A DNA stretch of 64,000 bases from assembly GCF_009649845.1 (NCBI RefSeq), contig NZ_WJIE01000001.1, positions 496,001-560,000 on the forward strand, in the 5' to 3' direction. Numbering within the stretch: the first letter of the stretch is position 1; every line of letters begins with the position of its first letter. Below are positions 31,668-42,632 of the stretch, piece after piece. The DNA comes from Polyangium spumosum. Its GTDB lineage: Bacteria > Myxococcota_A > Polyangia > Polyangiales > Polyangiaceae. The notes under the pieces were generated by a model that did no database searches, was not told where the DNA came from, and saw only the letters and a program-made list of their open reading frames with translations. The position numbers were made by a program, and so were the translations under genes.

Positions 31668-32363
31668 TCAGCCGTTCTTCGAGGGCTCGCTCTTCTTCCG
31701 GTTGGGCGCGACGTCGTAGAAGAAGGCCCGCACGTACGACGTCTGGCGGGGGAACCGATCGAGCAGCCGCTTCTCCAGCTTGTAGAGCGCGTCCGAGCCA
31801 GCGGCGATCGCGACCTTGACCGCGCTCGCGCGTGTCGCCGCGTCGACGCCGGCCGTGTCCCGGTCCGTGAAGTTCTGCTGCTGCCGCGTCGCGCGCCCCG
31901 TCAGGTCGACCTCCATCTCGGCCTTGCCCGGGAAGTTCGGGACCTGCCCGAACTTGCCGACGGCCTTGAGCACCAGGCCCGGCTCCTTCGCCCGCTCGGC
32001 CTGCGTGATGTCACTGACGTCGGACCCGAAGACATGATCGGCGCCGTCCTCCATCGCCGATCCCTTGAGCTCGACCTTCATGCGCGCCTTGGCCCGGCTG
32101 ACGCCCCGGTCGAGAATGGCGTCGCCGAGCTGAACCCGCGCCTGCCGGGCCTGCACGACGAGGAGCAGATGTGAGGTCGCCTCGCGATCGGCCTCGAAGA
32201 GGAGCGCGAAGAGCGGCTTCAGGTTGTCCCGCTCGATCGCGAAGAACTCACGGTCCTCCGCGCTGCGGTCGACGTCGAGCTCGACGGCGGCGTCGAGCGC
32301 GCCGATCGTGGTGGAGAGGGCGGCCAGCATCGTCTCGGCCGTCGCGTCGGGCGGGGCAATCAT
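31668..32363 (-). CDS. Uncharacterised 231-aa protein
   Basis: 231 aa. I do not recognise the family. Residues ~1-75 look helical (AETMLAALSTTIGALDAAVELD, DREFFAIERDNLKPLFALLFEADRE), ~76-150 are beta-like (LLLVVQARQARVQLGDAILD, ARMKVELKGSAMEDGADHVFGSD), and the end is helical with a basic tail (APNRKKSEPSKNG). No signal peptide or membrane segment. A TTGATC-18-TAGGCT promoter ends 8 nt before the ATG, so it has its own leaderless transcript although it lies 78 bp downstream of the restriction-modification gene on the same strand. Its neighbour makes a defence link possible but unproven. Confidence 0.6.
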   Translation of the reverse strand: MIAPPDATAETMLAALSTTIGALDAAVELDVDRSAEDREFFAIERDNLKPLFALLFEADREATSHLLLVVQARQARVQLGDAILDRGVSRAKARMKVELKGSAMEDGADHVFGSDVSDITQAERAKEPGLVLKAVGKFGQVPNFPGKAEMEVDLTGRATRQQQNFTDRDTAGVDAATRASAVKVAIAAGSDALYKLEKRLLDRFPRQTSYVRAFFYDVAPNRKKSEPSKNG

Positions 32364-32371
32364 GGCGGCGG

Positions 32372-32401
32372 AGCCTAGAAGAAACGTAAGGGCCGGATCA
32401 A
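32372..32401 (-). promoter_or_regulatory. Leaderless promoter of the 231-aa gene
   Basis: Minus strand: TTGATC (32401-32396), an 18-bp spacer, TAGGCT (32377-32372), then 8 nt to the ATG at 32363. No ribosome binding site lies in between. Confidence 0.48.
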
Positions 32402-32441
32402 GAAAAATGAGGAAAGCGGGGCCAGGCGAGCGCCACCGCGC

Positions 32442-35400
32442 TCAGCCCCCGGGCTGATAGAGGGCGCGCGCGAGCCGATCGATCTCGGCGTTGATGGCGC
32501 CGATCCGATCCTGCCGCGCCCGTACATCGCTCTCGCGGGCTTCGAGCCAGGCGGCGAGGTCGAGGAGGCCCTTTTCCGTGGCCGGGATGGCGTCGATGTC
32601 TTGCCGATCCTGGAGAGGGCCCGGCAGCGAGGCGAGGACACGCGCGAGCACCTCCGCCACCGCCGCCTTTTCCTTCACGCCCTCTCCGATCTCCCCGACG
32701 ACGGCGCGGCCGATACGCAGCTTGTCCCCGTCGGCCTTCACGCGGACGAGGTCCTCGCGCTGGAATGCCTCGTCGATCCGGAAGAGGCCCGCGGCCATGG
32801 CGCGGAGGAGCGTGAGGTGCCGGGTCCGCGGGTGCTCGCGCCGATATCGTTCGAGCAAGGAATGGACCGGGATCTCGATACGTGATCCGAGCCGATACCC
32901 CTCCGCCTCGAGGGCCACGAGCTCGTCCCAGAGCCGATGCCGTTCCCGCGCGAGCTCCACGAAAGGCGCCTGCTCCGCGGGGGGGATGTGCTTGACGGGG
33001 ATGGCCTTGATGTCCTCGGGGTAGACGTGCTCCTTCATGGAGCGCTTGTTCGCGCTGAGCCAGGCTTGAATGGGCTCGCTGAGGGCGAGCGCGCACAAGT
33101 ACCACGCGGAGAAGTCGCGCGAGAGGTCGGGGGCGTAACGTCCGGCCTCTTTCAACTCCTTGCGGGCATCGGTGAGGGCCCGGTTGGTCACGCCTTCTAG
33201 CTCGGACCATCGAACCGCTGTCCGTACAGAATCGGAAACGACGAGATATTCGTCCGCCATGCCCTCGTCCACCGCGACGCCCGTGAACGTGCCGAACATG
33301 ATCTTCGTGCGGTTGTAGAGCTCCGGGAACGTCGGTCGACTCACGCGTGAAGGGCAACGCGTATGTTCGCCGTACTCGAGCCAGCGCGTCTTCCCGATAC
33401 CCCCGCGGAGCACCTCGCGCGAGCCGACATATCGTCGTGCATGGACGACATCTTGCACATCGGACACCAGCTCGTCGCGGCCGAAAGCTCGGTGGCGGAT
33501 GCGCTTTCCCCTCGCCCCGAGATCCTCCACCACCTCCTCACGAAAGCACGCCGGGTCGTACGTGGCGGGGACCTGGATCACCTGGCCATCGGACAGCCTC
33601 TCGGACGAATGAAGGACCATGCCCTTGGTCACGTAACAAATCTCGTCCCACCGCACGGTATCCGTGAGATCGAGCCGAGCCTCCGCGCGCTTGTTGAAGA
33701 GACGGTCGGGATCCGCGTCGGCCTGGACCAGACGATCGAGCGGCTCCTTCTGGATCTCGCGGATCTCGCCACCGCTACGCACCGCGTGCGCCGTCGAGCG
33801 GGCCACCTCGTGTCCCTCTTCGGGGGTGCCTCGCGAGAAGGAGAAGACGATGTTGTTCTGCCATGCGGCGTCATCGAAGAGCTTCAGGTCCTCGGCGAAG
33901 AGCACCTCGTGCACGGTCGCCTCGCGCGCGAGCAGCTCGCGGAGCTTCGAGGCATAAGGCGCCGTGGCGAGCGACTCGATCGTGACGAGGCAGGCCCGCG
34001 CGTCGTCGCCATCGGCGAGCAGCCGGTGGTATTGCTCGACGAAAGGCACGTAGAGGTCCCATTTCAGGTGCCGCGTCGAGAACCAGGCCTGCTCCTGCAC
34101 CTTCGCGCGATAAGCGAGGTACATCGGCGCCTCCTCGTCCGCGCGCACGTAGGGCGGGTTGCCGACCAGAAAATCGAAGCCCTGGGCAAAAGGCCCGCTC
34201 CGCGCCTTGGCGAGCTCCACCGCGGCCTCCTCGCGATCGGCGAGCGCGAACGCGGCGCCGGGGACGAGCGCCAGATCCTCGTTCACGAGCAGCGCGTCCG
34301 CCGAGTAAATCGAGAACCGCTCGACGACGAACGAGAGCCCCTCCTCCTGCGCCTGGCGGATGAGGTCGAGGACCTGAATCAGGAGGTTGGTTTCGGCGAG
34401 GTAACAAGCGAAGGGATTGACGTCGATGCCCAGGATGGACGTCTGCACCTCGCGCAGCGCCGTCTCCACGTGCGCCGTGGGGATCTTCCCGTCCGTCCCG
34501 CGGTAGCGCCCGAGGAGCCGTCGCGCCGCCTCGACGAGGAAGCTGCCAGAGCCGCAGGCGAGATCGGCGATGCGACGACCGATGATCTTCCCCCCCTCGT
34601 AGCCCACCATGTCGAGCATCAGGTTCACGAGCGAGCGCCGCGTGTAATACCTGCCCTGCTCGTGTTTCCCCTCGACGAGGTACCGGCCGTACACGGTGCC
34701 GATGATGTCGGTGTCGATGCGCTCCAGGTTGAACGCGTTGAGCATGCAGAGCGCCCGCAGGAGGATCTTGTCATCCATCCGGTACCAATCGAAGACGCGC
34801 GACGCACCGTAGAAGTGTGTGTACACGTTCTGCGCGCACTCGTAGGCCATACGCGTGAGGTAATCGTACGAGCGGCCGGAGGCATAATCGAGGTACCGCG
34901 CGGACTCCTTGTGCCAGGAGAGGAGCGCGCCGTCCGAGAGCTTGCGCTTGAAGAGGCCCTTGTCCTCGCAGATGCGGACGAGAAGGAGCCGGATGATGTA
35001 CACGTAAGCTGTCTGGCGGGAGAACTCGGCCCGCAAGAGGTCTTCCGTGGCACCCACCATGACGCTGGAGGAGACACGCTCCCGCCAGGCGCCGAAGGCG
35101 TTCGCGGCCTGGATGCTCCCGCGGTGCTGCTCTTCAAGGTCGGCGCGCTGGCGCTCGACGGCGATGACCTCGTTGCAGAAGGCATGAATGCCCTGCTCGA
35201 AGTCCTCGAGGACCGTCTTGCGGTGCGCCTCGATCGCCCCTTTCGACACGCCGCCGACCGCGCGCTCGCCTTCGTCGAACATCTGCCGCTGCGAGCCCTT
35301 CCCCGCCTCGGGAGGCCGCACGCACGCCGAGAGCTTCTTGCGGCATTGCGCCGCTAGCTTACGCACCTCCCCCCACCGAGACGCGCCCCGCCACAGCGAG

Positions 35401-36461
35401 AGCGGCTCCAGGACTTCACGCGCGAAGGCGTCCTCTGCGATGTCGAACTTCGATCGCTTCAGGGCGATCCCCGCCCAGAGCGCCTCGACCTTCGCCTCCG
35501 CGAACTCCTTCCGCGACGCTTCGACGTACGTCGCATGCCGCGCGAGCGCGTCGTCGAGCTGGTGGCGCACGTCCTCCGCGAAGTCGTCGATGAGCACGCG
35601 GATCACGTCGACGAGGGTGTCGGCAGCCCCAGCCACGTCGATCGCCACGGCACGCCATGCCTCTTCGAGATAGGCGTCGATGTCGTCTTGCAGCACGGCC
35701 GGATCGCACGTCGCGGCCAACCGTTCATTGAGCTTCGCGACCCAGGCCGGAGACATCGGGGGCATCCGGAGCATCTCGCGCGAATCGACGTCCGCGTCCG
35801 AGAAGGCGGCCCGGGAGAAGCGCGACCACAAGGCATAAAGCGCGCCCTTCCAGGGCTCGGGCGGGTGCGGGTCGGAGCTCTTCGCGTAATGCAAGGACAG
35901 GCCCCGCAAATCGAGATGAAGGAGCCGGGAGTCCCCATCCGCCCCGAGCTGCCACGCCTCCAGGACCCAGCCATTGCAGAGCATTCCCGTTCGCCCATGC
36001 ACGGCCCCCGAACGCACGTAACGCCGAAGCTGATCGAAGGGTGACTCGTCGCCGGGCGCCCCCCCCGTTCTTGCATGGAGGTCACGCACGCTCGTCGACT
36101 TGTCCTCGATGACGAAGACGGGCGCGTCCACGAAGTCTCGCGCATACACGCTGAAATCAGGGACGTTCCGGCGCTTGGTCGTCCCGAGCGGGCGGTTGTA
36201 CGCATAGTCGGCCTGCGTGTACCCGAGCGCGCCGAGCAGATCTCGCACGAGCTGGTCGACGACCGGCGCCTCGTCCCCGTCGGTCGCGCCCTCGGCCTCG
36301 CGACTCGCGAGGTATTCATGGAGCGCGACCGCCCGACCCGCGTGCCGGATCCAAGGCCGGGTGAGGAGGTCACGGAGCGCCGTGAGGAACTGTACGAACG
36401 CGTCTTGGCTCTTCTGCCGTCGCGCGAGGCGCCCCTTCAGAAACGTCGCTGCTTGCTGCAT
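32442..36461 (-). CDS. Single-chain restriction-modification enzyme (type IIG-like, N6-adenine methylase fused to PD-(D/E)XK nuclease)
   Basis: 1339 aa from the ATG at 36461, with GGAG six nt upstream. An N-terminal nuclease-like region has PDFSVYAR and FVIEDKST, a PD...ExK arrangement (residues ~105-128). A long helical region follows. The methyltransferase has motif I ADLACGSGSF (~632-641) and catalytic NPPYVRADE (residues 768-776), typical of gamma-class N6-adenine enzymes, with an Eco57I-type core. The last ~350 residues should include the DNA target recognition domain. No separate S, R or M gene is nearby. A solitary phage-defence enzyme is most likely; BREX PglX is less likely because the nuclease is fused and BREX partners are absent. 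Confidence 0.82.
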   Translation of the reverse strand: MQQAATFLKGRLARRQKSQDAFVQFLTALRDLLTRPWIRHAGRAVALHEYLASREAEGATDGDEAPVVDQLVRDLLGALGYTQADYAYNRPLGTTKRRNVPDFSVYARDFVDAPVFVIEDKSTSVRDLHARTGGAPGDESPFDQLRRYVRSGAVHGRTGMLCNGWVLEAWQLGADGDSRLLHLDLRGLSLHYAKSSDPHPPEPWKGALYALWSRFSRAAFSDADVDSREMLRMPPMSPAWVAKLNERLAATCDPAVLQDDIDAYLEEAWRAVAIDVAGAADTLVDVIRVLIDDFAEDVRHQLDDALARHATYVEASRKEFAEAKVEALWAGIALKRSKFDIAEDAFAREVLEPLSLWRGASRWGEVRKLAAQCRKKLSACVRPPEAGKGSQRQMFDEGERAVGGVSKGAIEAHRKTVLEDFEQGIHAFCNEVIAVERQRADLEEQHRGSIQAANAFGAWRERVSSSVMVGATEDLLRAEFSRQTAYVYIIRLLLVRICEDKGLFKRKLSDGALLSWHKESARYLDYASGRSYDYLTRMAYECAQNVYTHFYGASRVFDWYRMDDKILLRALCMLNAFNLERIDTDIIGTVYGRYLVEGKHEQGRYYTRRSLVNLMLDMVGYEGGKIIGRRIADLACGSGSFLVEAARRLLGRYRGTDGKIPTAHVETALREVQTSILGIDVNPFACYLAETNLLIQVLDLIRQAQEEGLSFVVERFSIYSADALLVNEDLALVPGAAFALADREEAAVELAKARSGPFAQGFDFLVGNPPYVRADEEAPMYLAYRAKVQEQAWFSTRHLKWDLYVPFVEQYHRLLADGDDARACLVTIESLATAPYASKLRELLAREATVHEVLFAEDLKLFDDAAWQNNIVFSFSRGTPEEGHEVARSTAHAVRSGGEIREIQKEPLDRLVQADADPDRLFNKRAEARLDLTDTVRWDEICYVTKGMVLHSSERLSDGQVIQVPATYDPACFREEVVEDLGARGKRIRHRAFGRDELVSDVQDVVHARRYVGSREVLRGGIGKTRWLEYGEHTRCPSRVSRPTFPELYNRTKIMFGTFTGVAVDEGMADEYLVVSDSVRTAVRWSELEGVTNRALTDARKELKEAGRYAPDLSRDFSAWYLCALALSEPIQAWLSANKRSMKEHVYPEDIKAIPVKHIPPAEQAPFVELARERHRLWDELVALEAEGYRLGSRIEIPVHSLLERYRREHPRTRHLTLLRAMAAGLFRIDEAFQREDLVRVKADGDKLRIGRAVVGEIGEGVKEKAAVAEVLARVLASLPGPLQDRQDIDAIPATEKGLLDLAAWLEARESDVRARQDRIGAINAEIDRLARALYQPGG

Positions 36462-36485
36462 GTGGTGCTCCGCCAAACGGCGGCG

Positions 36486-36514
36486 ACGCTAATGCAGCAC
36501 GGAGCCCCGGTCAA
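36486..36514 (-). promoter_or_regulatory. Promoter of the restriction-modification gene
   Basis: Minus strand: TTGACC (36514-36509), a 17-bp spacer, TAGCGT (36491-36486). The predicted start is near 36479, giving a ~18-nt leader that includes the GGAG ribosome site. Confidence 0.5.
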
Positions 36515-36563
36515 CACCTGTGCACAGGGCCGAGGCTCCACGCCTCCAAGCCGACGCGCCCCC

Positions 36564-37331
36564 TCACACACACGACATCCCGCCGTCCGCGACCAGGTTC
36601 ACCCCGTAGCAATAACTCGAGTCGTCCGACGCCAGGAAAAGCGCGAGCTTCGCCATTTCCTCGTTCGTGCCGATGCGCCGGGCCGGGATCATCTGCGCGT
36701 AGTGAGCATGCAGCGCGGCCGCCTGGCCCGGGGCCATCTGCTCGCTCACCGCGTGCATCAAGCGGTTGTCGACGCCGCCCGGCACCAGCGCATTGACCCG
36801 GATGTTCAAGGGCGCGAGCTCGATCATCGCCGTCCGCGCCAGCGCGAGCAGCGCGGCCTTGCTCGCGGCATACGCGGCGATCCCCGGAAACGACACCAGC
36901 GCCGAGAGCGACGACGTCACCACGATGCTCCCGCCGCCCCGCGCCTTCATGCTCGGGATGACCTTCTGGATCGCCAGGAACGTCCCTCGCACGTGAATGG
37001 CGTGCATATCGTCGAGCACCGCGACGTCGAGCTCCGCCATCGGCGCGATCGTGCCCTCGTGCCCCGCATTCGAGAAGAGCACGTCCACCCCGCCGAACGC
37101 CTCGACGGCCGCGTCCACGAAACGCGCCGTGTCCTCGGCCTTCCTCACATCCGCGAGCACCGTGCGCGTCCGCGCCGGATCACACCCCTCCGCGGCCTGC
37201 CGGAGCCGCGCCTCGTCGCGGCCCACCAGCACGAGCTTGGCCCCCTCGCGGGAAAATAGCGCCGCCGTCGCCCCGCCGATACCCCCCGAAGCACCCGTGA
37301 TGATCGCCACCTTGTCCGTGAGCTTTCCCAT
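36564..37331 (-). CDS. Short-chain dehydrogenase/reductase (SDR)
   Basis: 255 aa classical SDR. Nucleotide motif GASGGIGGA (residues ~13-21), adenine-ring region LADVR, NAGHEG (SDR 'NAG' motif), catalytic Ser in VVTSSLSAL and the Tyr/Lys pair in YAASKAA. C terminus 'SSYCYGVNLVADGGMSCV' matches the 'G....VDGG' end of FabG-like enzymes. An NAD(P)-dependent alcohol/ketone oxidoreductase; substrate not predictable. It stands alone between the restriction-modification gene and the divergent lipoprotein gene. Confidence 0.9.
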   Translation of the reverse strand: MGKLTDKVAIITGASGGIGGATAALFSREGAKLVLVGRDEARLRQAAEGCDPARTRTVLADVRKAEDTARFVDAAVEAFGGVDVLFSNAGHEGTIAPMAELDVAVLDDMHAIHVRGTFLAIQKVIPSMKARGGGSIVVTSSLSALVSFPGIAAYAASKAALLALARTAMIELAPLNIRVNALVPGGVDNRLMHAVSEQMAPGQAAALHAHYAQMIPARRIGTNEEMAKLALFLASDDSSYCYGVNLVADGGMSCV

Positions 37332-37391
37332 GGGAAAGGCACGCTAACGGCTCTCCCCCGTTTTTACCAGTCGGGGCGATTCCCGAGATCA

Positions 37392-37886
37392 ATGATACCC
37401 TCGCCCCCCGTGACCCGCCTCGCCCCGCTCGTCCTCCCGGCCTTGCTCCTCGCCCTGCCCGCCTGTGACCGCGGCGAAAAGACCTCGACGGACGCCTCCC
37501 CGACCGCCGCTCTCTCCGCCCGGCCCGCGCCCCCGCCTCGCCCGGCCGGCCCGGCCGAGCTCGCCCTCGTCGCGCCGCTCGCGCCCGGCAGCAGCCTCGA
37601 CGGATTCACGGTCCGCGAGATCCTCGCGGTGCGGGACGGCGTGCTCACGCTCGTTTGCGAGAAAGATCGGTCCGTCGTCCGGCTCTCGATCGCGCTCGCC
37701 GCGGACGACGGGCCCACGCCGCCGGCCGTCGCCGGCAAATACGCGATCTTTTACTCGGCGCGCAGGGGTGATCCGGCCGAGGCCGAGCGGCTCGCCAAGG
37801 CCCTCGCGGCCCTCCTGGAGAAACACCCCGACGTCCCCGCTCCGCCCGGGATGACCTCGTTCGTCCCGACGCCCATTCCCATCTAG
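37392..37886 (+). CDS. Lipoprotein, unknown function
   Basis: 164 aa from the ATG at 37392; a GTG at 37410 would give an equally good signal (MTRLAPLVLPALLLALPAC). Lipobox LLALPAC, then a Pro/Ala linker (RPAPPPRPAGPAEL) and a ~100-residue folded part with strands DGFTVREILAVRDGVLTLVC and SVVRLSIAL and a helix (AEAERLAKALAALLEKHP). No family recognised. It ends 57 bp before guaA on the same strand. Confidence 0.65.
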   Translation: MIPSPPVTRLAPLVLPALLLALPACDRGEKTSTDASPTAALSARPAPPPRPAGPAELALVAPLAPGSSLDGFTVREILAVRDGVLTLVCEKDRSVVRLSIALAADDGPTPPAVAGKYAIFYSARRGDPAEAERLAKALAALLEKHPDVPAPPGMTSFVPTPIPI

Positions 37887-37943
37887 CCATCGAGGCGCGG
37901 GCGAGGCTCGCCCCTCCTCGCGAAAAGTGCTAGCGCGGCGACC

Positions 37944-39499
<1,556 letters not shown>

Positions 39500-39500
<1 letters not shown>

Positions 39501-39802
39501 TGAAGAAGAGCTTTGTGGCCCTCGCCGGGTTATGCCTGCTCGCCGCGGCGTGCGCGCCGAGCGCGCCGGCCACGGTCTCGTTGCGGATGAAGGGCAACGC
39601 CCCGGACGCGTTCGTCACGATCGACGACATGCAGATCGGGGCGCTCGCCTTCGTGGCGAAGCGCGGCGTCGCGCTGCCGCCGGGCAAGCACCGGATCACC
39701 GTGGAGAAGTCGGGATATTTCCCGTGGGACAGGCTCGTCGAGGCGCGCGAGGGGGATCCGCCCATCCGCCTCGAGGTGGAGCTCGTGAAGATCCCGGATT
39801 GA
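39500..39802 (+). CDS. PEGA-domain lipoprotein (100 aa)
   Basis: 100 aa. MKKSFVALAGLCLLAAAC is a lipoprotein signal (Cys18). Residues ~25-98 form a single PEGA-like domain: 'DAFVTIDDMQIGALAFVAKRGVALPPGKHRITVEKSGYFPWDR', with the LPPGKH turn in place of the usual PEGA/P-G-H turn. PEGA domains are small extracytoplasmic beta modules. The ATG overlaps the guaA stop by one base and GGGAG lies just upstream, so it is coupled to guaA translation; a functional link with GMP synthesis is not implied. Confidence 0.75.
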
Positions 39803-39876
39803 ACGGGCTCGTTCGGCAAGAAGGACTTGACTCTGCGGGATGATTCGCTACCGTCCCGCGCTCCCCGAGGACAGAC

Positions 39877-40047
39877 ATGGCGAACACCCCGAAGTGGAAC
39901 ATCCGGTTGCGGCACGAGTGGCTCTCCACGCCGCTGAAGAAGAAGCGGATCAAGCGCGGCCAGAAGGCGCGTATTGGCCTGCTGGACGCGGAGGCGCGGA
40001 AGAAGGCCAAGGCCGAGAAGTCGCCGAAGGCCGAACAGGCGTCCTGA
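39877..40047 (+). CDS. Overlooked 56-aa basic protein
   Basis: 56 aa: begins MANTPKWNIRLRHEWLST and continues PLKKKRIKRGQKARIGLLDAEARKKAKAEK to an AEQAS end. It is too short for many gene finders. Support: CGAGG six nt before the ATG, high GC at third codon positions, a defined stop, and a strong terminator 40 bp later. About a third of the residues are Lys or Arg, so RNA or ribosome binding is plausible; I do not recognise a family. Confidence 0.6.
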   Translation: MANTPKWNIRLRHEWLSTPLKKKRIKRGQKARIGLLDAEARKKAKAEKSPKAEQAS

Positions 40048-40086
40048 CCGGACGTTCCGGCGCTCGCCGGCTCGACCCGACGCGGT

Positions 40087-40133
40087 AAAAGGCGTCGCCC
40101 CCTGACACACAACGCAGGGGTCGACGCCTTTTT
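40087..40133 (+). terminator. Rho-independent terminator
   Basis: AAAAGGCGTCGCCCC pairs with GGGGTCGACGCCTTTT (one mismatch) around a 15-nt loop, and the T-run directly follows the stem. It closes the guaA - lipoprotein - 56-aa unit and, being A- and T-flanked, could work on both strands. Confidence 0.8.
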
Positions 40134-40225
40134 CCGTCCAAAGAGCCCCGTCCTTTGGCATGCTGCCCGACCACGATGCGAGCACGAAGGCTCGGAGCCG
40201 TGACATCGGCGCGGCCGGGGCGAGG

Positions 40226-42589
40226 ATGAGCGATACCAGCGAGGCGCTGCGGGAATCCGAGGAGCGTTACCGCGCGCTCTTCGAACAGGCACCGGTGGGG
40301 GTGTTCCTGTACGACCGCGGCTTCCGGCTCACCACCTGGAACGCGCGCTTCGTCGAGATCCTGCAGACGACAAACGAGAGGTTACGCGCGCTCGATCTGC
40401 GCGAGTTACGCGACCGCTCCGTGGTGCCGGCGATCGAGCGCGCGCTCGCGGGCGAGCCCGCCTCGTACGAGGGCCGTTACCAGGCCACGACGAGCGACGC
40501 CGTCGTGTGGGTCTCGATGCGCCTGTCGCCGCTCCGGGACGCGCGCGGCGCCGTCATCGGCGGCATGGCCGTGGTCGAGGATCTCACCGAGCGGAACCGC
40601 GCGCTCGCCACGCTGCGCGAGAGCGAGCAGCGCCACGCGCTCTACGTCAAGCGAAGCCCGCTCGGCGTGATCGTGTGGAACACGCACTTCGAGGTGCTCG
40701 AGTGGAACCCGTCGGCGACGCGGATCTTCGGCTACACCGAGGAGGAGGCCCTCGGCAAACAAGAGCCGGGCTTCATCGTGCCCGAGTGCGCGTGGCCCTT
40801 CGTGCGCGAGCTCTGGGGCGGGCTGCTCCAGCAGACGGGCGTCGAGCGGAGCCGCAACGAGAACCGTCGCAAGGACGGGACGATCATCTGCTGCGAGTGG
40901 TCCGCCGCGGCGCTCGTCGACGCGCAAGGCGTGGTGATCGGCGTGGCAGCCCTCGTCGAGGACGTGACCGAGAAGCAGGCCGCCGAGGAGGCGCTGAAGC
41001 GCTCGGAGGCGCGGTTCCGCGCGCTGATCGAGCGCGCGCCCGACGCCGTGGGCGTGTCACGGCAAGGCCGATGGATCTACGCGAACCCGGCGCTCGTCGC
41101 GTACCTCGGCTACGAGCGGGCGGGCGAGCTGATCGGTCGCCTCGTGCGCGACTCGGTCCACCCCGACGATCGCGCCGCGCAGGAGCAACGCGCAGCCGAG
41201 CTCGAGCGCGGCGCGCCGGTGTCCCCGCAGGAGTACCGGCTGCTCCGGCGCGACGGTTCGGCGGTGCACGCCGAGAGCGTGAGCCTGCTCGTCGACTACG
41301 ACGGCGCGCCGGCGATCCTCGGCATCGCGCGAGATCTGACCGAGCGCAAGCAGATGCAAGCGCGCCTCGTGCAAGCCGAGCGGATGGCCGCCGTCGGCAC
41401 GCTCGCGGCGGGCGTGGCGCACGAGATCAACAGCCCGCTCGCCTACGTGCTCACGCAGCTCGCGGTGGCGACCGGCGAGGCGCTGCCCGCGCTCGCGCGA
41501 CACATCGAGGCCCTCGAGCGCGCGGCGGGCGCCTCGGGCGGCGAGGCCATGCGACGCGCCCTGGAGCTCGAAGCGGCGATCGACAGCGCGCGCGAGGCGG
41601 CCGAGCGCATGCGCAGCATCGTGCGTGACCTCCGCACGTTCTCGCGCGCGGACGACGGCGAGAGCGCCCCGACCGACGTGCGCCGCGTGCTCGACACGTC
41701 GCTCAACATGGTCTTCGGCGAGATCCGCCACCGCGCGCGCCTCGTGAAGCAGTACGACGACGTGCCGCTCGTCGACGCCAACGAGGCGCGGCTCGGTCAG
41801 GTCTTCGTGAACCTGCTCGTCAACGCGGCGCAGGCGCTGCCCGAGGGGAACGCGGCCGCGAACCAGATCCGGCTGCGCACCTACGCGGTCGACGACGGCC
41901 GCGTGGTCGTGGAGGTGATGGACTCCGGCCCCGGCATCCCCGACGACGTCAAGGCGAAGATCTTCGACCCGTTCTTCACGACGAAACCAGCGGGCGTCGG
42001 CACGGGCCTCGGGCTCTGGATCTGCCAGGGGATCGTCACGCGCCTCGGCGGCACGATCGAGTTCTCCTCGCGGCCGGGCGAGACGATCTTCCGCGTCGCG
42101 CTCCCACCCGGCGACCCCGCCGGAAAACCTCTCGACGGCGGCCGCGCCCTCCGCGCGGACGAGCCGAACATCGCCGGAAAGACGCCCATGAAGCCGAAGC
42201 CCCCCGAGACCAAGCCGCGCCGCGGCCGCGTGCTCGTGATCGACGACGAGGCGCCGCTCGCGAACGCCCTCAAGATGTTCCTCGCCGACGAGCACGACGT
42301 CGTGGTGTCGACGAGCGGCCGCGACGCGCTCGCGCTCCTCGAGAAGGATCCGTCGTTCGACGCGATCCTCTGCGACCTGATGATGCCCGACGTGACGGGC
42401 GTGGACGTGCACGAGGCGCTCCGCGAGCGAGCGCCCGACGTGGCCGCGCGCCTCGTCTTCGTGACGGGCGGCGCGTTCACGCCGCGGATGCGCGCGTTCC
42501 TCGAAGAGGTGCGGAACCCTCAGCTCGAGAAGCCGTTCGACCTGCCGAAGCTCCGCGCGCTGCTGCGCCAGCTCGTGGCGGCGCGCTGA
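40226..42589 (+). CDS. Hybrid histidine kinase with three PAS domains and a C-terminal receiver
   Basis: 787 aa from the ATG at 40226 ([19 protein letters not shown]); an ATG at 40160 is also in frame but adds unlike sequence. Three PAS domains (residues ~12-125, ~135-255, ~262-385), each opening with 'SE.R' and closing near DLTER or DVTEK. The HisKA helix carries His399 in [14 protein letters not shown], and the HATPase has [24 protein letters not shown] and [14 protein letters not shown] receiver (~665-785) has IDDEAPL and Asp717 in CDLMMPD. Soluble, so it probably senses an intracellular cue and ends in an internal phosphorelay. Confidence 0.9.
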   Translation: MSDTSEALRESEERYRALFEQAPVGVFLYDRGFRLTTWNARFVEILQTTNERLRALDLRELRDRSVVPAIERALAGEPASYEGRYQATTSDAVVWVSMRLSPLRDARGAVIGGMAVVEDLTERNRALATLRESEQRHALYVKRSPLGVIVWNTHFEVLEWNPSATRIFGYTEEEALGKQEPGFIVPECAWPFVRELWGGLLQQTGVERSRNENRRKDGTIICCEWSAAALVDAQGVVIGVAALVEDVTEKQAAEEALKRSEARFRALIERAPDAVGVSRQGRWIYANPALVAYLGYERAGELIGRLVRDSVHPDDRAAQEQRAAELERGAPVSPQEYRLLRRDGSAVHAESVSLLVDYDGAPAILGIARDLTERKQMQARLVQAERMAAVGTLAAGVAHEINSPLAYVLTQLAVATGEALPALARHIEALERAAGASGGEAMRRALELEAAIDSAREAAERMRSIVRDLRTFSRADDGESAPTDVRRVLDTSLNMVFGEIRHRARLVKQYDDVPLVDANEARLGQVFVNLLVNAAQALPEGNAAANQIRLRTYAVDDGRVVVEVMDSGPGIPDDVKAKIFDPFFTTKPAGVGTGLGLWICQGIVTRLGGTIEFSSRPGETIFRVALPPGDPAGKPLDGGRALRADEPNIAGKTPMKPKPPETKPRRGRVLVIDDEAPLANALKMFLADEHDVVVSTSGRDALALLEKDPSFDAILCDLMMPDVTGVDVHEALRERAPDVAARLVFVTGGAFTPRMRAFLEEVRNPQLEKPFDLPKLRALLRQLVAAR

Positions 42590-42623
42590 GAGGGTGTCCC
42601 ACAGGCTGCTGTGGAGCACCCTC
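42590..42623 (+). terminator. Hairpin in the convergent gap after the hybrid kinase
   Basis: GAGGGTG and CCACAG on the left pair with CTGTGG and CACCCTC on the right, with a 2x2 internal loop and a GCTG apex. It begins directly after the kinase stop codon and has no T-run, so intrinsic termination is uncertain. Confidence 0.45.
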
Positions 42624-42632
42624 GGCGTGACG

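Noticed and set aside
31270-31719. 149-codon frame over the 42-bp array
   Set aside because: Begins inside the lipoprotein gene, overlaps the convergent gene and owes its length to 42 being a multiple of 3; no start signal.
36461-36476. TTG start for the restriction-modification gene
   Set aside because: The ATG at 36461 has GGAG at proper distance; the TTG lies over the ribosome-site region.
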